NCBI GenBank assembly: GCA_963827545.1
Contig: CAWHBI010000041.1
Location: forward strand, 1 to 64,000
Source: AWTP1-13 sp963827545
GTDB lineage: Bacteria; Pseudomonadota; Alphaproteobacteria; Rhizobiales; Hyphomicrobiaceae
Direction of reading: 5' to 3'
DNA: 64,000 bases
The translations under genes were made by a program, and so were the position numbers. Below the pieces are notes generated by a model that was not told the origin of the DNA, ran no database searches, and saw only the letters and a program-made list of their open reading frames with translations. Shown here one piece after another: positions 21,369 to 29,461 of the stretch; within the stretch, counting starts at the first letter, position 1; each line of letters begins with the position of its first letter.

Positions 21369-21782
21369 ATGAATTGCGATGAGGAACATGAGGGCGGGAC
21401 GCCATTGCGTCCACGCGCCGAAGACGAAGGGCTGCCCCGGAGCCAAACCCCTGTTGAAGCTGCGCGCAGGGACATTCGCGACGAGTTCCTGGCCCGCGGC
21501 ATCGAGATTTTTCGCCTGGGGCTGTTTCTGCGAGAGCTCGGCCGCACCAGCGCCAGCCCTGACGAAGTCGAGGCTGCCCGCAAGGAATTTGCCGAGCACG
21601 TGCGCGAGGTCAGCCAGCAGCCGGGAAAATCGCTCCAGGAGCTCCATCTCAAGACGCAGGTTCTTTGCGTCTTGATGGAGGCTGACATGCCAGAGCTCTG
21701 CCAGGCCTTGGCGAGGTCCATCCGCGACGACGCGGGGGTCCTTTGCCAGAGGCATGCCAGGAAAGGCCGGCACGAAGGCTAG
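21369..21782 (+). CDS. Hypothetical helical protein
   Basis: A 137-residue acidic soluble protein, mostly helical, with a charged, flexible N-terminus (CDEEHEGGTPLRPRAEDEG) and amphipathic helices around RDEFLARGIEIFRLGLFLREL and KEFAEHVREVSQQPGKSLQ. No membrane segment or known motif is seen. It lies upstream of, and in the same direction as, the GntR regulator (87 bp gap). I do not recognise the family. Confidence 0.6.
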   Translation: MNCDEEHEGGTPLRPRAEDEGLPRSQTPVEAARRDIRDEFLARGIEIFRLGLFLRELGRTSASPDEVEAARKEFAEHVREVSQQPGKSLQELHLKTQVLCVLMEADMPELCQALARSIRDDAGVLCQRHARKGRHEG

Positions 21783-21869
21783 ACTAGCGTGGCGCAAGGC
21801 CCGGCGGGCAGAACCCTAGAGAATCGCTGCAGACTGACGCTACGGCCAGAAGGAAGCGGGAAGACTGCC

Positions 21870-22592
21870 GTGCACGATAACGCAAAATTTCAAGTGCGAC
21901 CTCTCTACCTGCAGGTTCGCGACGCGCTGCTGGAGCGCATCAAGGACGGCAGCTGGAAGCCGGGAGCCAATCTCCCGAGCGAGATAGATCTGTACCGGCA
22001 GCTGGGCGTCAGTCTCGGAACGCTGCGCAAGGCGTTGGGTGTTCTGGAGAGCGAGCAGCTCATCATCCGCGAGCCGGGCCGCGGCACCTTCGTGAGGGAC
22101 CACCAGGCCGGCGGGGCGCTGGGCCGGTTCAATCCGATACGCGCGGCGGATGGCTCACCGCTGCGGGGCGAGGTCAAGAGCAGAAAGGTGAAGCTGGTTT
22201 CTCCCAGCGGCACGGAGCGCTCGGCGCTCGGACTGAATGCCGGCGACCAGGTGGTGCGCATCAATCGCACCAGGCTCTACGAGCAGCGCCCGTTCGCCTA
22301 CGAGCAATCCTGCCTCCCGGACAAGCGCTTCCCTGGCCTGGCCGCGCAGACGGAGGTTCCCGACGAGCTCGAGGAGCTGGCGCAGGCCTGGGGCGTTCTG
22401 GTGGCGCGCGCCGAAGCCAAGGTGAGGGTGGCGCCTGCGCCGGCGGCTGCAGCCGCGGCGCTCTCGGTTGCCGACCGCACGCCCGTGCTCACGCTGGAGC
22501 GCCTCGCCTTCGACACCGACGATCAGCCCGTCGAGGCGATGGTGGCCTATTACAATCTGCGCGAGGAATATTGCTGGCTGGAAATGCGCTGA
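21870..22592 (+). CDS. GntR-family regulator with UTRA domain
   Basis: Transcriptional regulator of 240 residues. The winged helix is PLYLQVRDALLERIKDGSW, LPSEIDLYRQLGVSLGTLRK and IIREPGRGTFVRD; the rest is a UTRA ligand-binding domain ending VEAMVAYYNLREEYCWLEM. The GTG at 21870 is taken as the start because the family N-terminus begins there and GGAAG lies upstream; the reading frame itself opens at 21789. HutC/FarR-type members sense sugars or amino acid derivatives; the ligand here is unknown. Confidence 0.9.
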   Translation: MHDNAKFQVRPLYLQVRDALLERIKDGSWKPGANLPSEIDLYRQLGVSLGTLRKALGVLESEQLIIREPGRGTFVRDHQAGGALGRFNPIRAADGSPLRGEVKSRKVKLVSPSGTERSALGLNAGDQVVRINRTRLYEQRPFAYEQSCLPDKRFPGLAAQTEVPDELEELAQAWGVLVARAEAKVRVAPAPAAAAAALSVADRTPVLTLERLAFDTDDQPVEAMVAYYNLREEYCWLEMR

Positions 22593-22768
22593 CGACCGCT
22601 TCCGCAGCCGCTTCTTGCTGGCAGCCTCGGATCATCTCGCCCGCTGAAATCCGTAGTTCCCCCGATTTCACCCGCCGCGCCGACACGCACACTGAATGCG
22701 TCAATGCGGGTCGGCTGATTTCGCGGCAGTTCCCTCTTGCCGAGCCGCCATCCAAGAGGACGACGGTC

Positions 22769-22876
22769 GTGGCGATGCTCAAGAAAGGCCTCTCCGGCGA
22801 GCCGGTACGCCGGCTGCAGCAAAAGCTCGGCGGGTTGCGCAGCATCTGGGACACCATCAAGAGCGCGTTCAAGTGA
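22769..22876 (+). CDS. Short peptidoglycan-binding-like fragment
   Basis: A ~35-residue reading (GTG 22769, or ATG 22775) giving MLKKGLSGEPVRRLQQKLGG. That phrase is the first helix of peptidoglycan-binding (PG_binding_1) or LysM-linked proteins, but the protein stops soon after (IWDTIKSAFK). It may be a truncated gene or a small peptide. It ends five bases before the DUF2865 gene. Confidence 0.4.
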   Translation: MAMLKKGLSGEPVRRLQQKLGGLRSIWDTIKSAFK

Positions 22877-22880
22877 GCGC

Positions 22881-23891
22881 ATGTCGTCGCGGTGGCCCTT
22901 TCCGAAGCTGAGGATCAGCCTCAGCCGCGGCTCCGCGAGGGCGGTGGTCGCCGGCGCCGCCACATTGGCGGCGCTGGGCGGGTCCGCGATGGGGCTTGCC
23001 ATGCTGCTCGCGCCGGTGGGTCCTGTCCGCCTCGCCGCTCCTGTCGCGCCGCCCCTGCCGGAGCGAAATGACGCGGCGCCAGCAGTCCCAGCCACCGCAC
23101 GACGCCAAGCCGCGATGACGCCGCTGCAGGACTGGTGGTTCGGTAGCCTGTTTGGCCTGGGCGGCGGCTATCGCGACAACAGGCCTCACGCTCCGCCACG
23201 GCGGCACCGGAGCTACCCCGATTCCCGGTCCGGCGACGAAGGCTCGGGGGTCCGCGAACCCCGACAGGCGTCGCGCCCCACGTATCGCACCATGTGCGTG
23301 CGGTTGTGCGACGGGTACTACTTCCCCATCAGCTACTCCGTGTCGCGCGAGCGCTTCGCCAAGGATGCACGCACGTGCGAGAGCCTGTGCAGCGGCGAGG
23401 CGCGGCTGTTCGTCTACCGCAACCCTGGGGAGGAGGCCGACGACATGGAGGACCTCGAGGGCAAGCCCTATCGCCAGTTGCACGCGGCATTCCTCTACCG
23501 CACCGAGTACGTGCCGAGCTGCAAGTGCCGGCCGCACCCGTGGGAGAAGGAGGCGCAGGACCGCCATCGGGTCTATGCGCTGGGGGCGGCCGCGAAGAAG
23601 GGCAGCAAAGAGGCGGAGAAGGCGCTGCAGTCGCTGCGCGAAGTGACCAAGCGGGATGCAGCCACGCGCAACGGCAGGCAGACGGACGCGGTGGCGGACG
23701 CCAAGGCAGCAGACGAAAGGGCGCCCTCGCGCCGGGCTCGCAATTCGCTGTCTTCCACGAGCAACGGGGCGCCTACTATGCGGCTTGGTGTTTCAGGCAA
23801 GCCGAAGGCCAAGCCCGCTCCGCCGTCCGAGGGTAGCAGCGCTCCGTCGGCTTCCGACTGGAGAAGAAGAGTGTTCCAGAACAGCTATTGA
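22881..23891 (+). CDS. DUF2865 domain protein, exported
   Basis: A 336-residue protein. The N-terminus is basic with a hydrophobic stretch (AVVAGAATLAALGGSAMGLAMLLAP) that is a signal peptide or anchor. The DUF2865 core is unmistakable: YRTMCVRLCDGYYFPISYSV, FAKDARTCESLCSGEARLFV and CKCRPHP, with six conserved cysteines, then a low-complexity C-terminus rich in Ala, Lys and Ser. The family is found mainly in Hyphomicrobiales and is taken to be a disulfide-stabilised envelope protein of unknown role. The start at 22881 fits the signal peptide. Confidence 0.85.
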   Translation: MSSRWPFPKLRISLSRGSARAVVAGAATLAALGGSAMGLAMLLAPVGPVRLAAPVAPPLPERNDAAPAVPATARRQAAMTPLQDWWFGSLFGLGGGYRDNRPHAPPRRHRSYPDSRSGDEGSGVREPRQASRPTYRTMCVRLCDGYYFPISYSVSRERFAKDARTCESLCSGEARLFVYRNPGEEADDMEDLEGKPYRQLHAAFLYRTEYVPSCKCRPHPWEKEAQDRHRVYALGAAAKKGSKEAEKALQSLREVTKRDAATRNGRQTDAVADAKAADERAPSRRARNSLSSTSNGAPTMRLGVSGKPKAKPAPPSEGSSAPSASDWRRRVFQNSY

Positions 23892-23939
23892 TGGTCGGCG
23901 ATCGCGCGGCGCAGGGCCCGGTCGGCGATGTAGCAAGCC

Positions 23940-24026
23940 GTAGGGCGCAATAAGCGGTAGCGCATTGCGCCGATGCGCCCGTTCCCAAGGGCGGCGCAAT
24001 GCGGCTATCGCCTTATTCCGCCCTAC
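23940..24026. repeat. GTAGGGCGCAATAAGCG palindromic repeat (copy 2)
   Basis: Edges GTAGGGCGCAATAAGCGGTA and CGCCTTATTCCGCCCTAC pair with few mismatches, with a central GCGCATTGCGCC / GGCGGCGCAATGCGG pair. Just left of it, 23887-23937 is a degraded second copy of ~45 bp from inside the neighbouring FemAB-like gene (the matching stretch is 24115-24164). The gene's stop codon lies in the right edge of the repeat. Confidence 0.75.
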
Positions 24027-25210
24027 GAATCCTCCGCGCCCAGGTCCTTTCGGTAGGGCGCATACTCCGCCAGCTCCTCGCCGGCTGCGTCCACGTACCG
24101 GCGTTCGCGCACCAGGTAGTCGGCGATCGCGCGGCGCAGGGCCGGGTCGGCGATGTAGTGGGCGGAGTAGGTTTTGGTTGGAAGATAGCCGCGCGCCAGC
24201 TTGTGCTCGCCCTGGGCGCCGGCCTCGGCGCGCGCAATGCCGTGCTGGATGGCGTAGTCGATGGCTTGGTAGTAGCACATCTCGAAATGCAGGAACGGGT
24301 GGTGCTCCAGCGCGCCCCAGTAGCGGCCGTAGAGACAGTCGCCGCCGACCAGATGGAAGGAGCCGGCCACCGGCCGCCCGCCGCGCTTCGCCAGCATGAC
24401 GAGGCAGCGGTCCCCCACCGCGCTGCTGCCCAGCAGCGAGAAGAACTTGCGGTTGAGATAGGGTCGCCCCCACTTGCGTGAGCCGGTCTGCATGTAGAAC
24501 GCGAAGAAGGCGTCCCAGTCGCCTTCCGTGATCTCGCGTCCGCGCAGCCATTCGATCGTCAGGCCGGCGGCGACGGCCTGATCGCGCTCCTTGCGCGTCG
24601 CCTTGCGCTTGCGGGAGGCCAGCGATGCCAGGTAGTCGTCGAACGTTGCGTAGCCGGCGTTGCTCCAGTGGAACTGCTGGTCGGTGCGCTGCAGGTACCC
24701 GCGTGCGCCGAGCCGCTGCCATTCGCCCTCGGTCAGGAATGTGACGTGCAATCCGGAGATGCCGTTGCGTTCGACGACCTCGGCACCCGCGGCCGCGAGG
24801 AGGCTCTCGTTCTCTTCGCCATCGGGCCCAGGCCGCACCAGCAGCCTCCGGCCCGGCACCGGCGTGAAGGGCACAGCCATCTGCAGCTTCGGATAGTAGT
24901 CGCCGCCGGCACGCGCGAAGGCTTCCGCCCAGCTGTGGTCGAACACATACTCGCCCTGGCTGTGCGTTTTGAGATAGCAGGGCGCACAGCCCGCGACCTC
25001 GCCCTTGGCCGTCCTCAGCACGAGATGGCGCGGCGTCCAGCCGGTGCGGCCGCCCACGGCTCCCGCGTCCTCGAGCGCCTCGAGGAAGCCGTGCGCGATG
25101 AAGGGATTGAAGGTGGCTCCGTCGGGATTGGCGCAGGCGTCCCACGCCTCCGCCGGCACATCGGCGATCCGAGGCACGACCTCGACTGTGGTGCCGCACG
25201 CTCTGCTCAT
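24023..25210 (-). CDS. FemAB-like acyltransferase (GNAT, DUF482)
   Basis: A 395-residue protein of the FemAB-like/GNAT superfamily (PF04339). Landmarks are WDACANPDGATFNPFIAHGF near the start, YLASLASRKRKATRKERDQA, AFYMQTGSRKWGRPYLNRKF, GRYWGALEHHPFLHFEMCYY and EAGAQGEHKLARGYLPT. Relatives add amino acids to peptidoglycan precursors in Gram-positives; in Proteobacteria the role of this group is unknown. The stop is within a palindromic repeat and a ~45 bp piece of its 3' end is repeated beyond that repeat. Confidence 0.88.
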   Translation of the reverse strand: MSRACGTTVEVVPRIADVPAEAWDACANPDGATFNPFIAHGFLEALEDAGAVGGRTGWTPRHLVLRTAKGEVAGCAPCYLKTHSQGEYVFDHSWAEAFARAGGDYYPKLQMAVPFTPVPGRRLLVRPGPDGEENESLLAAAGAEVVERNGISGLHVTFLTEGEWQRLGARGYLQRTDQQFHWSNAGYATFDDYLASLASRKRKATRKERDQAVAAGLTIEWLRGREITEGDWDAFFAFYMQTGSRKWGRPYLNRKFFSLLGSSAVGDRCLVMLAKRGGRPVAGSFHLVGGDCLYGRYWGALEHHPFLHFEMCYYQAIDYAIQHGIARAEAGAQGEHKLARGYLPTKTYSAHYIADPALRRAIADYLVRERRYVDAAGEELAEYAPYRKDLGAEDS

Positions 25211-25266
25211 GTCATCTCTTTTTTAGGCCCGCCCGCGCGCCTCGACAATGCGCGCATTGTAGCATC

Positions 25267-25424
25267 GTAGGTTGGGTTAGCGCGGCCACCGCGACGGTGG
25301 CTCTTGCCGAACGCTCGCTCCGCGCGTAACCCAACTCTTCGATGACGCACGGCAATGTTGGGTTACGCGCGGATCGGCGTCGCCACATTACCTTGGCGGT
25401 GGTGGCCGCGCTAACCCAACCTAC
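25267..25424. repeat. GTAGGTTGGGTTAGCGCG palindromic repeat (full copy)
   Basis: Left edge GTAGGTTGGGTTAGCGCGGC and right edge GGCCGCGCTAACCCAACCTAC are exact complements; an inner CGCGTAACCCAAC and GTTGGGTTACGCGCGG are also complementary. The two halves could fold as two hairpins or one long cruciform. It fills the gap before the M48 protease gene. Confidence 0.85.
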
Positions 25425-25462
25425 AAAGTCCCGCGCCACCGCAACACACCTGGGGGGAAAGA

Positions 25463-26296
25463 ATGCGTCGCATCATTGTCGCGATTGTCCTGGTCTCGGT
25501 CGCGCTGGCCGGTCTACCCGCTTCGGCGCAGCGCGCCGAGGACGAGGGCATCAAGCTGCGGCGGCCCGCCTTCACACGCTACCTCGTCTCTGCGAGCAGG
25601 TTGGAGCACGCGGCTGGGTTGCAGTATGCGCAGATACGGGAGCTGGCTGCGCGCAAAGGCTCGCTTGCACCGGCCGACGATCCGCAGGCCAAACGGGTGC
25701 AGCGCATCGCGCAGGAGCTTCTGCAGCACGCCGGCAAATGGAACGCGCGGGCCAAGGACTGGAAATGGGAGGTCAGTCTCGTCAGGTCGCGCACGGTCAA
25801 CGCGGCATGCCTGCCCGGGGGCAAGATCATTGTCTTCAGCGGCTTGCTCGACGGGTTGGGGCTCACCGATGACGAGGCGGCGCACGTCATTGGCCACGAG
25901 ATCGCTCATGCCTTGCGCGAGCATGCCCGCGCCCGGGCCGCCAAGAACAAGCTCACCAACGCGGGCGCCATTGCCATCGCGGTGCTGGTGGGAGGAGGTG
26001 CCGGCGAGCTCGCGCGCCAGGGCGGGGGCGTGCTGGCGCTGAAGTTCAGCCGTGACGACGAGCGCGAAGCCGATCTTGTGGGCCTCGAGCTTGCCGCCCG
26101 TGCGGGCTACGATCCCGCCGCCAGCGTCACGCTGTGGGAGAAGATGAGCAAGGCGGCGAAGTCGGCCGCGCCGTCGTGGCTGTCGACGCATCCCTCCGGC
26201 CAGGAGCGCATCGAGCGCCTGCGGTCGAATTTGCCGCTCGTGGCGCGCCTCTACGAGCGCGCCCGCGCGGCCAAGGCGTCTGCAGCACCGCGCTGA
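25463..26296 (+). CDS. M48-family metalloprotease, exported
   Basis: A 277-residue zinc peptidase. The N-terminus is a signal peptide (MRRIIVAIVLVSVALAGLPASAQ) with a likely cleavage after Ala-Gln. The catalytic motif is GHEIAHALREH (His145, Glu146, His149), and the third zinc ligand is the Glu in DEREADLVGLELAARAGYDP. This is a short periplasmic member related to BepA/LoiP, which trim or quality-control outer membrane proteins. No TPR domain follows, so it is LoiP-like in layout. It is bracketed by two copies of the GTAGGTTGGG repeat. Confidence 0.9.
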   Translation: MRRIIVAIVLVSVALAGLPASAQRAEDEGIKLRRPAFTRYLVSASRLEHAAGLQYAQIRELAARKGSLAPADDPQAKRVQRIAQELLQHAGKWNARAKDWKWEVSLVRSRTVNAACLPGGKIIVFSGLLDGLGLTDDEAAHVIGHEIAHALREHARARAAKNKLTNAGAIAIAVLVGGGAGELARQGGGVLALKFSRDDEREADLVGLELAARAGYDPAASVTLWEKMSKAAKSAAPSWLSTHPSGQERIERLRSNLPLVARLYERARAAKASAAPR

Positions 26297-26301
26297 CACC
26301 T

Positions 26302-26421
26302 GTAGGTTGGGTTAGCGCGGCCAACATCGTCGAGTTGGTGCTCCGACGCCGATCCGCGCGTAACCCAACATTGCCATGCGCCATCGCGAAGTTGGGTTAC
26401 GCGCGGAACATTCGTTTGGCA
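26302..26421. repeat. GTAGGTTGGGTTAGCGCG repeat, left part of an interrupted copy
   Basis: Starts with the family's left edge and inner arms, ends after GTTGGGTTACGCGCGGAACA TTCGTTTGGCA, and lacks the right edge. The missing right edge occurs at 27405-27476. The last 34 bases (26388-26421) are repeated exactly at 27405-27438. Confidence 0.75.
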
Positions 26422-26848
26422 AAGGCATTTGGCGCTGTATCGATGTGACGTGGACGATGACGCCTGATCCTCGTTCGATCATGAGCGGCAAAAGAGCTCG
26501 GTCCAGGCGCACTGCCGGGAAAAGATTGAGATTGAGCTCCTTCTGCCACTCCGCGTCGTCAAGCACCGCGTATCCGCCGGCTGGAGCGGTTGAACCGCCG
26601 ACGACGTTGACGATGATGTCGACACCGCCAAGGCGCTGACGGACGGCATCGACGTCGTCGCACAGCCTTCAACTGTAGTGGCATCGGCGGCAACGAACAT
26701 CTTATCGCCAGGCTGAGAGCTTGATAGCGCCGTGATCAGCACCTTGGCGCCCAGCTCACTCAGCCGAGCTGCGACTGCTCCACCGATGACCTTGGTGCCG
26801 CCGGTGACGAGGGCACGACGGCCCTCGAGCTCCAGATCAAGAGCTCAT
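26422..26848 (-). pseudogene. SDR-family oxidoreductase, frameshifted and cut off
   Basis: Read in parts: LELEGRRALVTGGTKVIGGA (the Rossmann start), LSELGAKVLITAL, DVDAVRQRLGGVDIIVNVVG, and WQKELNLNLFPAVRLDRALL, then VIVHVTSIQRQMPLPNE, where the sequence runs into the direct repeat at 26421. The catalytic Tyr-x-x-x-Lys part and the C-terminal third are absent. At least two shifts (just after the ATG and near 26665) break the frame. Its start overlaps the stop of the SnoaL gene, so they were an operon. Confidence 0.7.
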
Positions 26849-27173
26849 CACCGAACCTCCAGAGCACGTGATCCGATCGTCGTCGATCTCGAAGATGTGC
26901 TCCAGGTGGACCGGACGCCTGGGAAATCGCCGGAAACCTTGCATTTCACGACGACCTTCCCCTCTCGCAGACATATGGCAAGGGCTTCCACGACGTGTTG
27001 ATACTTCTCGCCGGTTTCGACCCGCCAGCCTTGATTGCGGGAGTGCCTTCGATGGTCTTGCGCTCGTCACGGACAACGGCGTTGGCCGCGAAACACTTTA
27101 CGATTGCGGATGGGTAGTGCGCGTTCTCCGACGCGAAGTAGATGTCGAGCGGCGCCGGCAGCCTGATGTCCAT
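26848..27173 (-). pseudogene. SnoaL/NTF2-like protein, frameshifted
   Basis: Small NTF2-like fold protein of ~108 residues: MDIRLPAPLDIYFASENAHY, CFAANAVVRDERKTIEGTPA, then in another frame TGEKYQHVVEALAICLREG-like, and LEHIFEIDDDRIT. It has the size and pattern of SnoaL-like proteins that often sit next to SDR genes. GGGAGGAAAGAC precedes the ATG. Frameshifts lie near 27025 and 26900. Confidence 0.65.
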
Positions 27174-27404
27174 GTCTTTCCTCCCTGCTTCTGTGGCAAC
27201 AGGGCGTTGCTCAGAGGAAAGATGTGCCTATGGTTATACAAATGACAAGAACGCACAAAAAAGTAAGGTACTCACCTGCGCGTAAGGATAGGGGTCACAC
27301 GCCCGCGTCAGCTGCTGAAGGGGTGAGGAAGTACTCAGAATTCTCGAAGGGCGGTGGAAGCCTGATTCTGGGCATCTGTTCGATGGCAACGTGCTGCGGT
27401 TCAG

Positions 27405-27476
27405 GAAGTTGGGTTACGCGCGGAACATTCGTTTGGCAGAAACAATTGTCGCGGTGGCCGCGCTAACCCAACCTAC
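27405..27476. repeat. GTAGGTTGGG repeat, right part of the interrupted copy
   Basis: Begins with the 34-bp direct repeat also found at 26388 and finishes with the family's right edge GGCCGCGCTAACCCAACCTAC. The left edge is absent here and present at 26302. Confidence 0.75.
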
Positions 27477-27493
27477 GCGCGACGCGAACTTGC

Positions 27494-28297
27494 TTAGGCC
27501 TCGTAGCCCTCGAAGATCGGTGCGTCGGCCCAGCGCGCGGCCGCCGCGCGCTGGCGCGGCGTTCGCACCGTCCAGGTGAAGAGCGGCAGGTCGAGTGCAT
27601 GGCGCGACATCCAGGTGCGCGCCACCGCCGCCAGCTTCACGTCGACGGCGTAGAAGGCGATGCCGTCGAGCACCGATCCGAACAGGCGCGAGGCGGCCGG
27701 GCTTTCGCGCGTGCGCTTTCGGCTGGCCCACAGATTCGCCAGCAGCTGGTGGCCGCCGATGACCGGTCCGCGCGGGATGGCCGGAGCGAGCTTGCCCAGC
27801 TCGGTCACCACATCGCGATCGAATGACATCAGCCCAACGGGGCCGGTGTACGCGCCGGCGATGCGGGCAATGCTCTCCAGGAAATTCGGTTGCAGGGGGC
27901 GGCCGTTGCGCTTCACCTCCACCAGCAGCGGCACACGCCCGCGCACGAGGTCCAGCAGCTGGGAGAACGTGAGAATCCTTTCGTCCAGATCCTTGTAGCG
28001 AAACCGGGAGAGGCTGCGCGGCGTATATGCAGCGATCGGGCCCGCCGCATCCATCAGGCGGTCGAGCTTCTCGTCGTGGAACACCATCGGCGTGCCGTCC
28101 GCTGCCGCCTGCAGGTCGCACTCGATGCCGTACCCCTTGTCGATGGCGGCCCGGAACGCCGATGCCGTGTTCTCTACCCGACCCTTCGCCTTGTCGTGCC
28201 AGCCGCGGTGGGCAATTGGCCGCAGGAAAGCCGCCCGATCGAGCCCGGCGTCGGGCGCATGGCCGCGGCCCGTCTGGGCTCGTTTGGTTGAAATCAT
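27494..28297 (-). CDS. ugpQ: Glycerophosphodiester phosphodiesterase
   Basis: TIM-barrel phosphodiesterase of 267 residues that splits glycerophosphodiesters into glycerol 3-phosphate and an alcohol. The signature PIAHRGWHDKAKGRVENTASAF supplies the catalytic His and Glu-Asn; GIECDLQAAADGTPMVFHDE gives the metal-binding Glu-x-Asp and the second His; LLVEVKRNG follows. There is no signal peptide, so it is cytosolic. The start at 28297 (MISTKRAQ) faces away from EipB, 175 bp distant. Confidence 0.88.
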   Translation of the reverse strand: MISTKRAQTGRGHAPDAGLDRAAFLRPIAHRGWHDKAKGRVENTASAFRAAIDKGYGIECDLQAAADGTPMVFHDEKLDRLMDAAGPIAAYTPRSLSRFRYKDLDERILTFSQLLDLVRGRVPLLVEVKRNGRPLQPNFLESIARIAGAYTGPVGLMSFDRDVVTELGKLAPAIPRGPVIGGHQLLANLWASRKRTRESPAASRLFGSVLDGIAFYAVDVKLAAVARTWMSRHALDLPLFTWTVRTPRQRAAAARWADAPIFEGYEA

Positions 28298-28471
28298 TGG
28301 CGTTCAGGCCCCCGCAACTTCCGTCGGCCACCCCCTTGGCTGTGAGCGGCAGTCTTGTCGATGCGATCCCGGCTTTGCAAGAGACTGGTGGAGAATTACG
28401 CTATGGCAAGCTTGCCGTATGGCAAGGAAGAGGCCATAGAACCGCCCTCCTCCGCGGGAAAGACGACAACC

Positions 28472-29341
28472 ATGATGGACTTGGGTCTTGCGCGCGTCCT
28501 TCGAGTTGGGCTCGGCATCGTTCTGCTGGTTCTTGCCCATCCCGGCGGCCGCGCCTGGGCAGCGGCCGACGGCATCTTTCTCGCTCCGCACCGGGCCGTC
28601 TACGAGATGACGCTGGCTGCCTCCCGCGGCGGCTCAGGGGTGAGCGCCGTGACCGGCCGCATGGCTTACGAGTTCACCGGCTCGCCGTGCGAGGGCTATA
28701 CGCAGAGCATGCGCTTCGTCACGCGCATGACCAACCAGAGCGGCAACACCGTGGTCACCGACCTGCGCTCCACCACCTGGGAGGAGGGGACGGGCAAGCG
28801 TTTCCGCTTCGACTCGAGCCAGTTCCGCGACGAGAAGGCCACCGACGCCACCGCCGGCGATGCGGCCCGGCCCGGCGCTACCGACGACGTGAAGGTGGAG
28901 CTCACCAAGCCCGCCAAGAAGAATATCTCGCTCTCGCAGCGCGTCTACTTCCCGATACAGCACACCATCGCACTCCTCAACGCGGCCAAGGGGAGCAAGG
29001 GGTCTTTTCGCGCCGACCTCTACGACGGCTCGGAGAAGGGCGAGAAGGTCTATGACACCGTGGCCGCCATCGGCCGGACGCAGGCGGTCGGCGGCAATCG
29101 CAAGCTGCCGCAGGTCAAGAACGCCGACCGGCTCGACGGCGTGCGAGCCTGGCCCGTTTCCATTGCCTATTTCGAGCCGGGGTCTGACAAGCAGGACGCG
29201 TTGCCGGTCTACGAGCTGGCCTTCCTGATCTTCGAGAACGGCGTCAGCCGCAAGCTCTACATCGATTACGGAGAGTTTGCGCTCAATGGCGAGCTGAGAG
29301 AGATCATCTTCCACGAGCCGTCGAAGTGCGAGCAGAAGTAG
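28472..29341 (+). CDS. eipB: Envelope integrity protein EipB (DUF1849)
   Basis: Periplasmic protein of 289 residues. The N-terminus is a signal peptide (LARVLRVGLGIVLLVLAHPG to AWAA). The DUF1849 body starts FLAPHRAVYEMTLAASRGGS and ends GELREIIFHEPSKCEQ. Two cysteines, in SPCEGYTQ and PSKCEQK, match the disulfide pair reported for EipB, a beta-spiral protein needed for envelope integrity in Brucella. Two adjacent ATGs (28472, 28475) are possible starts. It is the only gene in its orientation here. Confidence 0.88.
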   Translation: MMDLGLARVLRVGLGIVLLVLAHPGGRAWAAADGIFLAPHRAVYEMTLAASRGGSGVSAVTGRMAYEFTGSPCEGYTQSMRFVTRMTNQSGNTVVTDLRSTTWEEGTGKRFRFDSSQFRDEKATDATAGDAARPGATDDVKVELTKPAKKNISLSQRVYFPIQHTIALLNAAKGSKGSFRADLYDGSEKGEKVYDTVAAIGRTQAVGGNRKLPQVKNADRLDGVRAWPVSIAYFEPGSDKQDALPVYELAFLIFENGVSRKLYIDYGEFALNGELREIIFHEPSKCEQK

Positions 29342-29361
29342 ATGCTTGCAACCTCACGCAC

Positions 29362-29458
29362 CGGGGTCAGACCCCTCGCTTGCACGTTGCCGATAGACCG
29401 CAGAGGCTGGAGGCGAGGGGTCTGACCCCACCATCAGGAGGCGAGGGGTCAGACCCCT
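29362..29458. repeat. GGGGTCAGACCCC palindrome triplet
   Basis: Three copies of GGGGTCAGACCCC (once as GGGGTCTGACCCC) lie within about 95 bp, the second and third each preceded by GGCGAG. Each is itself nearly palindromic. They lie between convergent genes and could act as a two-way stop, or be another repeat family. Confidence 0.55.
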
Positions 29459-29461
29459 TCA

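Larger units (their letters stand above)
26388..27438. other. ~1 kb insertion within a palindromic repeat, flanked by 34-bp direct repeats
   Basis: The two identical 34-bp copies begin GAAGTTGGGTTACGCGCGGA and end TTCGTTTGGCA. Removing the 1,017 bp from the first copy up to the second rebuilds one complete palindromic repeat. The insert carries the 5' part of a SnoaL-SDR gene pair on the minus strand and about 230 bp (27174-27404) with no gene I can support. The direct repeats may be a target duplication or the result of recombination between repeat copies. Confidence 0.6.

Noticed and set aside
27224..27466. An 80-residue plus-strand open frame in the inserted segment
   Set aside because: No family resemblance, and it runs into the palindromic repeat; probably chance.
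18460..27476. A CRISPR array
   Set aside because: Repeats are far apart, palindromic and of different lengths, with no regular spacers and no cas genes.
29362..29458. A short CRISPR-like repeat set
   Set aside because: Three 13-bp palindromes with irregular distances of unequal length; the spacing does not fit repeat-spacer units.
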